64,000 nucleotides of DNA from Hyphomicrobium_A sp963745205 (lineage in GTDB: Bacteria; Pseudomonadota; Alphaproteobacteria; Rhizobiales; Hyphomicrobiaceae): assembly GCA_963745205.1 (NCBI GenBank), contig CAVUWX010000005.1:62001-126000 (forward strand), written 5' to 3'. This document shows, piece after piece, positions 34,828-43,486 of this stretch. Below the pieces are notes generated by a model, which was not told the DNA's origin, searched no databases, and worked only from the letters and a program-made list of their open reading frames with translations. The stretch's first letter is position 1; each line of letters opens with the position of its first letter. Made by a program: the position numbers and the translations under genes.

Positions 34828-36576
34828 TTAGTAGCGCTCCGTGGCGGCTGCCACCTCAGTTCGCACATCCGTCTCTGCAAAATGCTCCAGCGCGGTGATG
34901 AAGGCGTTGGGTGCAGCCTGCCCCAGCCCGCAGATTGAGGCGTCACGCATGGTCTGGGCCAGCTCGTTGAGAAGCTCGCCATCCCACTCGTCCCGCTCGA
35001 GTAGCGCCACGGCCTTGTCGCATCCCACACGGCAAGGCGTACACTGACCACACGATTCGTCTTTGAAGAACCGCAGCAGGTTCAGCACAACCGCGCTGAT
35101 GTTATCGCGATCCGAAAAAATAACGATCGCGTGGCTGCCGACGAAACTCCCATATTTGTCGAGCGTTCCAAAATCGAGGGGCAGGTCCGCGAGGCTCGCC
35201 GGCAGGATACCGCCGGATGCGCCGCCCGGCAGATAGGCCTTGAAGTTATGTCCCTCTTCCATGCCACCGGCGCGCTCGATCAGCTCCCGCGCGGTCACAC
35301 CTGCTGGGGCAAGGATCACCCCGGGCTTTTTCACACGCCCCGACACCGACCACGACCGCGGACCTTTAGCTCCGTTGACCCCTTGCTCGGCGAACCACTT
35401 GGGACCCTTCGCCAGTATCTCCGGCACCCAGTAGAGCGTTTCGACATTCTGATTGAGGGTGGGCCTCCCGAATAGGCCAACTTCAGCAATATACGGCGGT
35501 CGGTTGCGTGGATAGCCGCGCTTGCCTTCGATCGATTCAATCATCGCGGACTCTTCCCCGCATATGTAGGCCCCAGCCCCACGGCGAAGTTCGATCTGAC
35601 CCTTGCTGATGAGCCCGGCATGCTCCAGCGCTGCAATCTCGTACGCGAGAATGTGCAGCACGGCAGGATATTCATCGCGCATATAGAGGTAGATTTGTTC
35701 AGCCTCGACCGCCCAGGCGGCGATCAGGGCTCCTTCGAAGACGCGGTGGGGCTGGCGCTCAAGGTAATAACGGTCTTTGAAGGTGCCGGGTTCACCTTCA
35801 TCGCCGTTGATTGTCATTAGGCGTGGCGCCGGATAGCCGCGTACGATCTTCCACTTGCGCCCCGTTGGGAAACCCGCACCGCCCAAACCACGCAACCCCG
35901 CTTCGGACAGATCGTTCACGATCGAATCAAAGTTGATGCGACCTGCGCGGCAACTTTGAAGCACCGAATAGCCGCCGTCCGCAAGATAGGCCGAGAGACC
36001 TTGGTAGGGAGGGATCACAGGCTTGCGGGCACCGCTGCGCAAGGTCTTAATGACGGACGAAGTAGTGGCATGATCGACGTGGAAGTGTCCGATCTCGCAC
36101 ACCGGAGCCGTATCGCACCTGCCCATGCAGGGGGCGCGCAGCACGCGCACCTCTGATGGGTTCGTATCATTTTTGAGAGCCGCGAGCAGAGCTTCTGCGC
36201 CCTTAATCTCACAAGTGATGGAGTTGCAGACCCGAATGGTGGTAGGCGGCGGTGGCGTCTCGCCTTCCTTCACGACATCAAAATGGGAGTAGAAGGTCGC
36301 GACATCGTAGACCGCGGCCTGCGGAAGTCGCATTTCGGTGCAAAGGGCGCGTAGGTGACGCGCGGAAAGATGCCCGAAGTGGTCCTGAAGAAGATGGAGG
36401 AATTCGATAAGCAGGTCGGGGCGACGGGGGCGCGCGCCGAGCAACTTGCGGACTTCGCGCAGGGCTTCGGCATCCAACTGGCGCCCCTTGGGGAACCCGC
36501 GCGCCCGTTTTCGCGACCCGACATTGCGAGCCGGTCGATCAGGTCCTCCACCATCGCCTGCGGTCTGATCCTCCAT
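34828..36576 (-). CDS. fdh1B: NAD-dependent formate dehydrogenase, fused NuoE/NuoF-like beta subunit
   Basis: This 582-residue subunit carries electrons from the alpha subunit to NAD+. The first 190 residues are NuoE/FdsG-like with a 2Fe-2S site (RVCNSITCEIKG and RAPCMGRCDTAPVCE). The rest is NuoF/FdsB-like: LRGLGGAGFPTGRKW and NGDEGEPGTFKDRYY for NADH and FMN, YICGEESAMIESIEGKRGYPR, and the 4Fe-4S motif SCGQCTPCRVG. The fusion is the arrangement known from Methylobacterium formate dehydrogenase 1; in Rhodobacter the two are separate genes. The ATG at 36576 follows AAGGAG. It is the first gene of the fdh1B-fdh1A-mobA-mobB-moeA unit. Confidence 0.94.
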   Translation of the reverse strand: MEDQTAGDGGGPDRPARNVGSRKRARGFPKGRQLDAEALREVRKLLGARPRRPDLLIEFLHLLQDHFGHLSARHLRALCTEMRLPQAAVYDVATFYSHFDVVKEGETPPPPTTIRVCNSITCEIKGAEALLAALKNDTNPSEVRVLRAPCMGRCDTAPVCEIGHFHVDHATTSSVIKTLRSGARKPVIPPYQGLSAYLADGGYSVLQSCRAGRINFDSIVNDLSEAGLRGLGGAGFPTGRKWKIVRGYPAPRLMTINGDEGEPGTFKDRYYLERQPHRVFEGALIAAWAVEAEQIYLYMRDEYPAVLHILAYEIAALEHAGLISKGQIELRRGAGAYICGEESAMIESIEGKRGYPRNRPPYIAEVGLFGRPTLNQNVETLYWVPEILAKGPKWFAEQGVNGAKGPRSWSVSGRVKKPGVILAPAGVTARELIERAGGMEEGHNFKAYLPGGASGGILPASLADLPLDFGTLDKYGSFVGSHAIVIFSDRDNISAVVLNLLRFFKDESCGQCTPCRVGCDKAVALLERDEWDGELLNELAQTMRDASICGLGQAAPNAFITALEHFAETDVRTEVAAATERY

Positions 36577-36596
36577 CTCAGTGCTACTCCTTACGG

Positions 36597-36664
36597 GTCC
36601 GATGCTCGAAACCACCAGCTCAACTATACAGCCGCTCAACCCTATCAGTAAGGACCCATCGGAC
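36597..36664. promoter_or_regulatory. Inverted repeat between fdh1B and the YidB-like gene
   Basis: GTCCGATG at 36597-36604 is matched by CATCGGAC at 36657-36664 in the 110-base divergent promoter region. It could be an operator for either gene; no known regulator consensus is recognised. Confidence 0.35.
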
Positions 36665-36685
36665 TCGGACGCAAGGAGCTACCCT

Positions 36686-37129
36686 ATGAGCAGCCTCAAT
36701 GATGTCATAGACGCTGCCCTCGGGCGTCAAGAATTGGCCGAAGCAAGCAGCGGTGGATCACCGCGTCTTAAAGCGGCTTTGCGTTTGTTGCTCGCTCCCA
36801 AAAGCGTGGAAGAGAACATTCACCCGGACGACACGACCGCCGAGCCCGCTGCGCTTCAGGACCTGGTCGCGCGATTTGAAGAAGGCGGTTATGGCCATCT
36901 CGTGCAATCATGGCTCACCGGGGGCAATGAACCGCTTCAGCCCGACCAAGTCGCAGCCGCGCTCGGCGCGGAAAAACTCCAATACCTCACGAACCGAACA
37001 GGCCTACCGCAACACAGGCTCCTGCAACAGCTCGCGAGGTTTCTTCCCACAATCATTGATGCGCTGACACAGCAAGGAACGATACCCGCGGCGGCGACCC
37101 AAGGGCTTGGCGAAGACCACGAACCCTGA
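36686..37129 (+). CDS. YidB-family (DUF937) protein
   Basis: The 147-residue protein starts MSSLNDVIDAALGRQ and shows the family's ending: GGYGHLVQSWLTGGNEPLQPDQVAAALGAEKLQYLTNRTGLPQHRLLQQLARFLPTIIDALTQQGTIP. YidB proteins have no established function. AAGGAG stands seven bases before the ATG. It is divergent from fdh1B across a short region with an inverted repeat, so the two may be regulated together. Confidence 0.85.
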   Translation: MSSLNDVIDAALGRQELAEASSGGSPRLKAALRLLLAPKSVEENIHPDDTTAEPAALQDLVARFEEGGYGHLVQSWLTGGNEPLQPDQVAAALGAEKLQYLTNRTGLPQHRLLQQLARFLPTIIDALTQQGTIPAAATQGLGEDHEP

Positions 37130-37430
37130 GCTCCGTGGCAATACCCCAGACTCCGAGCTTCATCCTATAAATCTTCTGCTCAACCCTTTGCGACGATTCC
37201 AATACGTGCAAGATAGCCGCGCCGATAGCGGCCTCCAAGTTGCCTCTATGATAGAGGCGCAGCGCGGAACTCCGCCTTCGCTCAGCATCCAGGAATAACG
37301 TGCAGGGCTGCTCGCATGACGGCGCGTTTCTGATGCGTGCCCGACACATGAAGAAAATCTTAGAGCGGCGATATTGCGCTCCTGTCGATGCTGTATCGAA
37401 CTGGATATAGCCAATGGGGGGCTAGTGCGT
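37130..37430. other. Leader region of the TonB-dependent receptor gene
   Basis: About 300 bases hold no recognisable gene. Two dyads stand out: GCCGC/GCGGC at 37216-37232 and a 17-base palindrome at 37242-37258. A ribosome site (GGGGGGC) precedes the receptor ATG. Confidence 0.5.
37242..37258 (+). promoter_or_regulatory. 17-base perfect palindrome, candidate operator
   Basis: GCCTCTATGATAGAGGC is symmetrical around one central base. It lies about 170 bases before the TonB-dependent receptor start, a plausible operator position. Confidence 0.4.
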
Positions 37431-39683
37431 ATGCGTGGGGGCAAAATCTGTTCGCGTGGCGTTTGTCTGACGACTGCACTGGTCCTAGCCGGTGGCTCGG
37501 CGGAAGCAGAGGACAAGACCCCAGCCTACATACTGCCCGAGGTCATCATCAGCACCCAAGCCGACAAGACGGCACCAAAGAGCACTGCAAAAAAGCAACA
37601 AGGTCCTCCCGGACAACCGGGCCCCGCGCCCTCGGGGAATGTCAGCGGCAGCGCGAGCAGCGAGAGCACATCGGCCGGGGTCAGCAACGAGACAATGCCT
37701 GCATCGGGCATGAGCGGTAGTTCAACTGGTGCCTACCGCGGGGTCAGCAGCAATGGTGTCGCTTCCGATCGCATCGTCGAACGGGTGACGACGGTTGAGG
37801 AGGTGACGGCAGCGCAGATCGAGCAGGCCAATGCCAAGACCCTCGATGAGGCGATCCATCTGATGAACGGTCTTTATGTGCGCAACGGAGGCGACGGCGT
37901 GCCACGCATCGACGTTCGGGGTTTTCGGACTCGCAACGTCATCCTGCTCCTCGATGGCGTGCCCTTGAATGCCACCTTCGACGGTCAGTTTGATCCCCGA
38001 GCAATCCCTGTCGAGAACATTGCCAGCATCAAAGTTACCCGTGGTGGCAGCTCTGTCCTCTATGGTCCGGGGGGCAACGCCGCGGTCATCGATATCATCA
38101 CCAAAAGCGCAGCGCCGGGGCTGCACACAACGAGTGACGCAGGCCTCGGTTTTGGCAAGGAGAAGAATGCCAGCGCCACGGCAAGTTATGGGTCCGACAC
38201 GGTCAAGACATTCGTCGGCGCCTCCATCTATCAGCAAGACGCATTTCATCTATCGGACGACTTCGATTTCACGCCCCGGCAGAGCTCTGATCGGCGCGTG
38301 AACAGCGACCGTGAGGACCGCTCGTTTTACGCGAATACCGAGTGGACGCCGAGCGAGGCCTTCAAGTGGGGAGCGAGCGTCAACTATCGCAACGGCGAGT
38401 ATGGTAAGCCGCCAAGCACCATAGGCACCGACACGACGGTGTTCGGCCCCCTGGCGAATTTCGCCGCCGGTGCAAACCGCTTCGAGCGCGTCGACGGCTA
38501 CGACAATATAAGTCTTCAAACCTCGGGGCAGATCAAACTGAACCCTGCCTTCTCGATCCGGCCAACTGCCTACTTTAATCGGCTCACCGAGCTCACCAAC
38601 AATTACGACGATGAGACCTTCTCGACACAGAAGCTGAAGGGGGCCTCGAGCGAGGATGCGACAACGCAGATTGGAGGTGGCGGGCTACAGGCAGCCTACA
38701 GGTTCTCTGGGAATTTGTTGACCCTTGCCCTCAACGCCGAAAACCAGTCATGGGAGTTGCAAGGCTTCCAGGTCAATCAGCATTGCACGGCTCTCGTCAA
38801 AGGAAAGTGCCCCAGCAAGAACCAGTTTGTCGCGCAAGACCCATTCTTCGCCCAACACGACATTCAGGTCCTCTCCGCAGCCGCCGAACAGGAGCTTCCC
38901 TTGACAAGCCAGCTCTCGGCAGTTCTCGGCATCGGCTGGGCCAGCCAGGATCAAGAGAGCTCCACGGATGGCAACTATACCTATCTGGCCGGCGGTCGCT
39001 ATCAGCTAACCGAGACAACGGCATTACGGGGCTCAGTCGCCCGCAAAATCCGCTTTCCCACGCTGAGAGACCTCTACGATATCACGAGCGGCAATCCCGA
39101 CCTGCAGCCCGAGGTGACGCAGAACTACGAGGTCGCCGTCGAACAGCAACTTTTGCCGATCAAGGCCTTTCTCAGCGTCGACTTGTTCCGTATCGACGCC
39201 GCGAATTTCATTGAAATGGACAATGCGACTCAACTCTTTCGCAACGATGAAGCGTTGCGGTTCCAGGGCGTGGAGAACACGTTAGTCTACAACGGCATCC
39301 CGAACCTGGGGGTGCAGGTGGGCTACACTTTTTTGGACTCCACCAATCTGGCTCCTCCGGTCCCCGGCGGCACCTCGGCGGTCCAAAACGAGCCGGAGCA
39401 CAAGGTCACGCTCAGCGCCAGCTACCACTTCGACTGCGGCACCACAGTAAGGGCCGACTATCTCTACGCCGCCGGCAGTGTGGCGATTTCCAAGGACAAC
39501 ATCCACACCTTGCCGCTTGTCCCCTACCACCTCCTCGACTTTGGGATCACGCAGGACATCAGCGGTGGCGCGTTCCAGCTCTTTGCCCGCGTCGAGAACC
39601 TGCTCGACCAAAACTATGAGACTTCCTTCGGCTTCCCGGAACCGGGACGGACGTTCTTCGCCGGCTTTAGAACCAAGCTCTGA
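37431..39683 (+). CDS. TonB-dependent outer-membrane receptor
   Basis: The 750-residue protein has a signal peptide (GVCLTTALVLAGGSAEAE), an unusual low-complexity linker of about 70 residues rich in Gly, Pro, Ser and Thr, then a plug domain (RIVERVTTVEEVTAAQIEQANAKTLDEAI, DGVPRIDVRGFRTRNVILLLDGVPLN, SIKVTRGGSSVLYGPGGNAAVIDI) and a 22-strand-type barrel ending in RTFFAGFRTKL. The final residues are typical for barrel insertion. Substrate is not shown by the sequence; uptake of a metal chelate or cofactor is plausible beside the formate dehydrogenase genes. Two membrane-side partner candidates follow on the other strand. Confidence 0.92.
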   Translation: MRGGKICSRGVCLTTALVLAGGSAEAEDKTPAYILPEVIISTQADKTAPKSTAKKQQGPPGQPGPAPSGNVSGSASSESTSAGVSNETMPASGMSGSSTGAYRGVSSNGVASDRIVERVTTVEEVTAAQIEQANAKTLDEAIHLMNGLYVRNGGDGVPRIDVRGFRTRNVILLLDGVPLNATFDGQFDPRAIPVENIASIKVTRGGSSVLYGPGGNAAVIDIITKSAAPGLHTTSDAGLGFGKEKNASATASYGSDTVKTFVGASIYQQDAFHLSDDFDFTPRQSSDRRVNSDREDRSFYANTEWTPSEAFKWGASVNYRNGEYGKPPSTIGTDTTVFGPLANFAAGANRFERVDGYDNISLQTSGQIKLNPAFSIRPTAYFNRLTELTNNYDDETFSTQKLKGASSEDATTQIGGGGLQAAYRFSGNLLTLALNAENQSWELQGFQVNQHCTALVKGKCPSKNQFVAQDPFFAQHDIQVLSAAAEQELPLTSQLSAVLGIGWASQDQESSTDGNYTYLAGGRYQLTETTALRGSVARKIRFPTLRDLYDITSGNPDLQPEVTQNYEVAVEQQLLPIKAFLSVDLFRIDAANFIEMDNATQLFRNDEALRFQGVENTLVYNGIPNLGVQVGYTFLDSTNLAPPVPGGTSAVQNEPEHKVTLSASYHFDCGTTVRADYLYAAGSVAISKDNIHTLPLVPYHLLDFGITQDISGGAFQLFARVENLLDQNYETSFGFPEPGRTFFAGFRTKL

Positions 39684-39715
39684 GACGCGCGGAGCGCAAA
39701 TGAAGAATGTCTCCA

Positions 39716-40333
39716 TTACGGTATAGGCGTTTGCGGCGGCTCGCGGTCCTCACCGGACGGGGGCTTGGATAGCTTTTTTGTCGTTGTCCTCCAGAGCAGA
39801 ACTGTGATCAGTGCTCCGGTGAAGCCGTAGGCCAAATGCGTGCTGAGGGGAAAGAGCACGCCGAACCTTAAAGAGCCGAAGTGCATCCCTATAGTTTCGG
39901 CAAGGCCCCAGCGGATCATGGGCTTGGTCGCATACGCGAGGCCTGCGATAAGCGGTAAAACGAGAAGCTGGGTCCGCCAGCCAGAACACAGTAGCATAGC
40001 CAGATCCATCACCACGCCGGGGGCGATGTTGAGGGCAGCCGACGCCAAATCGTGCTCAGCACCCGTCGCAGCCGCAGTCGCGGCCGTGGAGAGGGCAACG
40101 ATACTGGCCGCCCAGCGGTTAGTGCACGACAGCCGGCCAAGGGCTAGCAGCGCCGTGCCTTCGAGGCCGTGGTGGCCCGGAAGTTTCATAGGATAATGGA
40201 ACGCCTCGTGCAGAACGATGGTCAGTCCGCCAAGGGCGAGCAAGAAAGCCAGCCGAGGCAGCGTCAGTGGCCCGATCAGCTCAATATTGTTTGACAACCT
40301 CGCGCGGGACGAGCCTCCATTCGCAATCGTCAT
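39716..40333 (-). CDS. Integral membrane protein of unknown function
   Basis: The 205-residue protein has about five hydrophobic segments. A histidine-rich stretch, LHEAFHYPMKLPGHHGLEGTALLALGRLS, lies between the first two and might bind a metal. The C terminus is a short charged tail. It overlaps the upstream TiaS-like gene by 53 bases and converges with the TonB receptor gene, so it could be an inner-membrane partner for the same substrate. I do not recognise the family. Confidence 0.7.
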   Translation of the reverse strand: MTIANGGSSRARLSNNIELIGPLTLPRLAFLLALGGLTIVLHEAFHYPMKLPGHHGLEGTALLALGRLSCTNRWAASIVALSTAATAAATGAEHDLASAALNIAPGVVMDLAMLLCSGWRTQLLVLPLIAGLAYATKPMIRWGLAETIGMHFGSLRFGVLFPLSTHLAYGFTGALITVLLWRTTTKKLSKPPSGEDREPPQTPIP

Positions 40334-41018
40334 GCCTTCCTCTCTCTACGAGGAGAACGGCCTTATCGTCGAGCAGAACCGGTCTTGGCCAAGGTTCTAC
40401 CAGGATGCGCTCCGCTCCGTCGACCAAATCATTTGTTGAAGGCTGGATAAGATCAATGCCGGTTGTTGCCAGCAGATTGGCGACGGTGGTCACGCCACTG
40501 AGCTCGCGCACCCCTTTAACCCACACGAAGCGGCCGTCATTCCCGCTCTTGCGCAAGCCAACTGACGCAAGCGCCCCGATTACGCCGCCCTGGTCACCGG
40601 TAACGCCCTCCAAAACGACCCCGGTGCGACGCGCAAGGTCACGCGCCTCAGCTTGAGCAAGGACCGCTACCTTGGCGCGCTGGCCGAAAGCCACCAGCTC
40701 CGGGCTCACCTCGTCGAAGGAAGCAATGCAGAATCCTGCATCTGACCCGGGCGCCGATTGAGCGGCCAGATATTCGCGTGTGATGCGTGCTAGGTATGAA
40801 AGGGGCCTGGGACTGCCGCACCAGTCGAGGTCGAGACAAAGAGCGCTGTTGTGCGAGGTGTAAGGAATGTCGGGATGCACGAAGAGTTGGTGCCGGCTGA
40901 TGCCCCTGACACGCACCAATAACTCGTCCGAGAGGAGGCCGCCCAGTCGGCGGGCTTGGTAGCCTGTCCCGCGGCTTTCAAGGTTATCCGTGTCGTCAAT
41001 CGACACGAGCATGCGCAT
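40281..41018 (-). CDS. TiaS-like (DUF1743-type) protein
   Basis: The 245-residue protein opens with MRMLVSIDDTDNLESRGTG, matching the ATP-binding DDTD motif at the start of the archaeal tRNA(Ile2) agmatinylcytidine synthetase TiaS. It is much shorter than TiaS and lacks the OB-fold and zinc-ribbon regions. Later conserved-looking parts are VVLEGVTGDQGGVIGALASVGLRKSGNDGRFVWV and the FDEVSPELVAFG segment. A tRNA role is doubtful in a bacterium that would use TilS; a different small substrate is more likely. GGAG lies eight bases before the ATG. Confidence 0.6.
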   Translation of the reverse strand: MRMLVSIDDTDNLESRGTGYQARRLGGLLSDELLVRVRGISRHQLFVHPDIPYTSHNSALCLDLDWCGSPRPLSYLARITREYLAAQSAPGSDAGFCIASFDEVSPELVAFGQRAKVAVLAQAEARDLARRTGVVLEGVTGDQGGVIGALASVGLRKSGNDGRFVWVKGVRELSGVTTVANLLATTGIDLIQPSTNDLVDGAERILVEPWPRPVLLDDKAVLLVERGRHDDCEWRLVPREVVKQY

Positions 41019-41708
41019 TCGAGGCGCTCCGACTTATCTCGGCCGCATCCTGATGTCTGCTTTTCCCAATGTCGAGTACCATGTAGTGAATCGAGAGGCT
41101 GGCTATCACCGCCAAGCCTCGGTTGGGCAAGCGCGGCGTAGACCGCCCGCTCGATGTGCGTCCTCGGCATCCACGCCGACTGAGCTGGAGGGACCCCTCC
41201 GGCTCGAGAGCTCTGGCCTGCGCTTGAGCCGCGCGGCGACGACTTGCCGGGTCCCACAGATGGTACTCGCTAATGGAGATCTCCGTGATTGAGTTAGACG
41301 CTCATCAGGACATTGCTGCTGACATTGCACCGGGCCAATCAGCTCGGCGGCAACCGGTTTGCTTCGGAGGATATTCTTCCGGTTCGCTCACCGTCGACGG
41401 TCCCCAGACGTCCGGTAAGGGTCAAACTCGGCCAGAAACTCGACTGTCCGCGCTGAGTCCGCTTATCCCACGAACGTGTTGCAAAACTCGATCTGTACTC
41501 AGATCATCGTGTGCACGGATAGAATCTTGTCCCCACGCAAGGAGGCGTCGAGGAATCGAGTTTGGCCGTGGACTCGCGCGAGGAATCCGGTTCCGACAGA
41601 GTTATCGGGTCCGGCTCCCAAAATCGTTTTGCAACACGCTCCCCACAGCAACGGACATCGTCGACTACGGTCGCGCGTTCGGTGATGAGTTCGCGCCCTA
41701 GGGAACCC
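41019..41708. other. Gene-poor stretch before the second recombinase fragment
   Basis: Open frames here have no family resemblance and no good ribosome sites. The segment contains the mini-element at 41475-41638 and ends at the second copy of the recombinase 3' fragment. Confidence 0.5.
41475..41638. mobile_element. MITE-like mini-element with 13-base inverted ends
   Basis: CGTGTTGCAAAAC at 41475-41487 and GTTTTGCAACACG at 41626-41638 are perfect inverted repeats around 138 bases that encode nothing. No clear target duplication is seen. It could be a non-autonomous remnant of an insertion sequence. Confidence 0.55.
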
Positions 41709-41779
41709 AGAACATCAAGAACACGGCGCGCTACCACACGCGCACCTCCGCGCGGCGGTTCGAGGGACTGTGGGATTAG
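41709..41779 (+). pseudogene. Second 3' fragment of the same type of tyrosine recombinase
   Basis: The frame gives NIKNTARYHTRTSARRFEGLWD and a stop, nearly the same as the end of the 28125-28319 fragment. The first 25 bases are identical between the two copies. Together they bracket the formate dehydrogenase region as direct repeats. Confidence 0.8.
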
Positions 41780-41788
41780 GAACCAATT

Positions 41789-41821
41789 GAGGGCCGGCCC
41801 TCGGGAAAGAGGCCGGCCCTC
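41789..41821. terminator. Strong stem-loop after the recombinase fragment
   Basis: GAGGGCCGGCC pairs with GGCCGGCCCTC over an 11-base loop. No T-run follows, so it may be an mRNA-end hairpin rather than a rho-independent terminator. Confidence 0.5.
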
Positions 41822-41959
41822 GAACCAGGGCTTCGCAGACGCAGGGTACGAACCGCGGGCCCCGACGACCGATAAGCTCGACGACGAATTGGACTTCGAA
41901 AGGGCGCGAGTGCTCGGTCGTGATCTAAACCCGCGGAAGGCGACGCGGGTGTAATCACT

Positions 41960-42247
41960 TCATTGCTGGCACGAGACCGCTGGGCGTTTCCCAATGTTCT
42001 TACACTTGCTCAGGTCTGACCCGATGCTTTTGCAATCGTCAGAGCAATTCTTATCGCAGCCTTGCTCGTCATATGCCTGGAGTGAAGCTTCACACGCCAA
42101 ACGATCTTCATCTTTCGGTGGGGGCATTGTCATCGGCATATGCGCCCAATCGGGTTGGTTCCCTTTGCCCTGCGCGTTCGCGCCTGGACAAGAAATAAGA
42201 ACTGCCAAAATCACTGTTCCGATCGCTGCCAGATAGCTCCTTGTCAT
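41960..42247 (-). CDS. Small secreted cysteine-rich protein
   Basis: The 95-residue protein has a signal peptide (SYLAAIGTVILAVLISCPGANA) and a mature part with six cysteines (LACEAS, EQGCDKNCSDDCKSIG, KCKNIG, VSCQQ). The cysteine pattern suggests disulfides in the periplasm. AGAGG precedes the ATG at 42247. I do not recognise the family and the neighbours give no hint. Confidence 0.7.
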   Translation of the reverse strand: MTRSYLAAIGTVILAVLISCPGANAQGKGNQPDWAHMPMTMPPPKDEDRLACEASLQAYDEQGCDKNCSDDCKSIGSDLSKCKNIGKRPAVSCQQ

Positions 42248-42317
42248 GTGACCTACCTCTGCAAATCGAATGACCTCAAGCGCTCTTGTAAGCCATCGAC
42301 GAGCCCTCGTCGTCGGC

Positions 42318-42593
42318 CTAGAACGCCCTGGGGGCGAGCATCTGCGGGATGGCGCCGGTCGCCGCTTCGTCGGGGCCTAGTCCGATCGCCAGCGCCGCTT
42401 CCGCGATGTCGTTGTCGGATTGCTCCGAAAAGCACCAATCGACACCAGCGAGGAAGGCTTGAGTGAGCGCCTGTCTAATCGCCTCATCGCGCACATCAGA
42501 AAACAATCTGAAAATCGCACGCTCGCAGGCTTGCTCGATCGCACTCGAGAGCGCTCGATCCCACGCGGCTTTTGTCAGCTTGGAATTTTCCAT
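42318..42593 (-). CDS. Hypothetical protein, paralogue of 59489-59752
   Basis: The 91-residue protein contains FRLFSDVRDEAIRQALTQAFLAGVDWCFSEQSDNDIAEAALAIGLGPDEAATGA, nearly the same plan as the protein at 59489-59752 (RLFGGINDEKIKRALTQGFSAGVDWCCSEQFDADVAKAALAIGLAPEEAVTGA). The conserved AGVDWC-x-SEQ motif and the single cysteine are the best landmarks. Two copies in accessory DNA suggest a mobile or duplicated family. I know of no function. The ATG at 42593 is preferred to an upstream TTG. Confidence 0.75.
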   Translation of the reverse strand: MENSKLTKAAWDRALSSAIEQACERAIFRLFSDVRDEAIRQALTQAFLAGVDWCFSEQSDNDIAEAALAIGLGPDEAATGAIPQMLAPRAF

Positions 42594-42834
42594 GTGCCTG
42601 TGATCCGCGCCGAGAAACTCGCCAGGGCGGTCGCGCAAACAAGGCCCCAGCTCCCCCGCTGAGGCCTCGATGCGCCCGCTTGGCGTCCGATGACGAAAAG
42701 GGAAGTCATCGGCTTGGGATCAAAGCTCAGCTGCTTCGGTTAACGAATGGTGAATGCGCTTGGCCGGACCATCCGGCAGGGAAGCTGCATCAAGTGTCAG
42801 AATGTCGGGGTGGCCTAGAGCGCGTTATACCAGC

Positions 42835-43278
42835 TCAGGCGGCCAGCAGCTGCGCGGGCTCCAGCGGGGTCTCTTCGTGATGGGTCTTGATCGTTGCTGC
42901 AGCAGCTGTGAGCGCGTCCTGCACCGACATCAAGAAATGCTGCGGATTGAACCCGCGGTGGGCGTTGAGGCGCAGTGAGGCGGCAATGGCGATGGCAGGA
43001 GCGATCATGGGAAAGCCGTGCTCCATCAGCCTGTCCTTGAGCCGGCGGGCGGAGAAGACCTCCACCAGGTTGCGAAAGCGTACGAATACTGCCAGCGCGC
43101 GCTGCGGCTCGCCGTGGAAGCGGCGCTGTACCTCGGCATGGACCGCATTCATATCCTCGTCGGAAATCCCGCGCTTTATCACTAGGCCGCGGCCGTCATC
43201 GATCAGCGCCCGCATCACCGCGGCCAAGTCGGCCACCTCGACTGTGGGGACATCGGTCAAATCCCAGGTCATAGCCAT
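42835..43278 (-). CDS. Hypothetical protein
   Basis: The 147-residue protein is not recognised. It begins MAMTWDLTDVPTVEVADLAAVMRALIDDGRG and is helical, with a positively charged middle (VQRRFHGEPQRALAVFVRFRNLVEVFSARRLKDRLME) and an Ala-rich end. There is no signal peptide. It is divergent from the serine recombinase gene; a short hairpin (GCCGG/CCGGC) lies between them. Confidence 0.6.
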   Translation of the reverse strand: MAMTWDLTDVPTVEVADLAAVMRALIDDGRGLVIKRGISDEDMNAVHAEVQRRFHGEPQRALAVFVRFRNLVEVFSARRLKDRLMEHGFPMIAPAIAIAASLRLNAHRGFNPQHFLMSVQDALTAAAATIKTHHEETPLEPAQLLAA

Positions 43279-43486
43279 GTGCTTTGCTCGTCTGTTTTAA
43301 GGGGCCGGTTCGACCGGCTGTTATTACGGAGATTGGCCGACTGGGGGAGTTGCGCGCAGTTCCCTGCGTCACAGGCTGAGACGGCGCTAATCCAACGGGG
43401 TGTCTTGATTTATCCGCTGATTGCTGTTAGGAAATCTCCAGATAAGCTAACGCTCTGGTTCTAAGTCACTAGGAAAGACGGGCACA

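Noticed and set aside
41273..41701. Plus-strand frame across the mini-element
   Set aside because: It has no good start and includes the inverted-repeat element, so it is probably chance.
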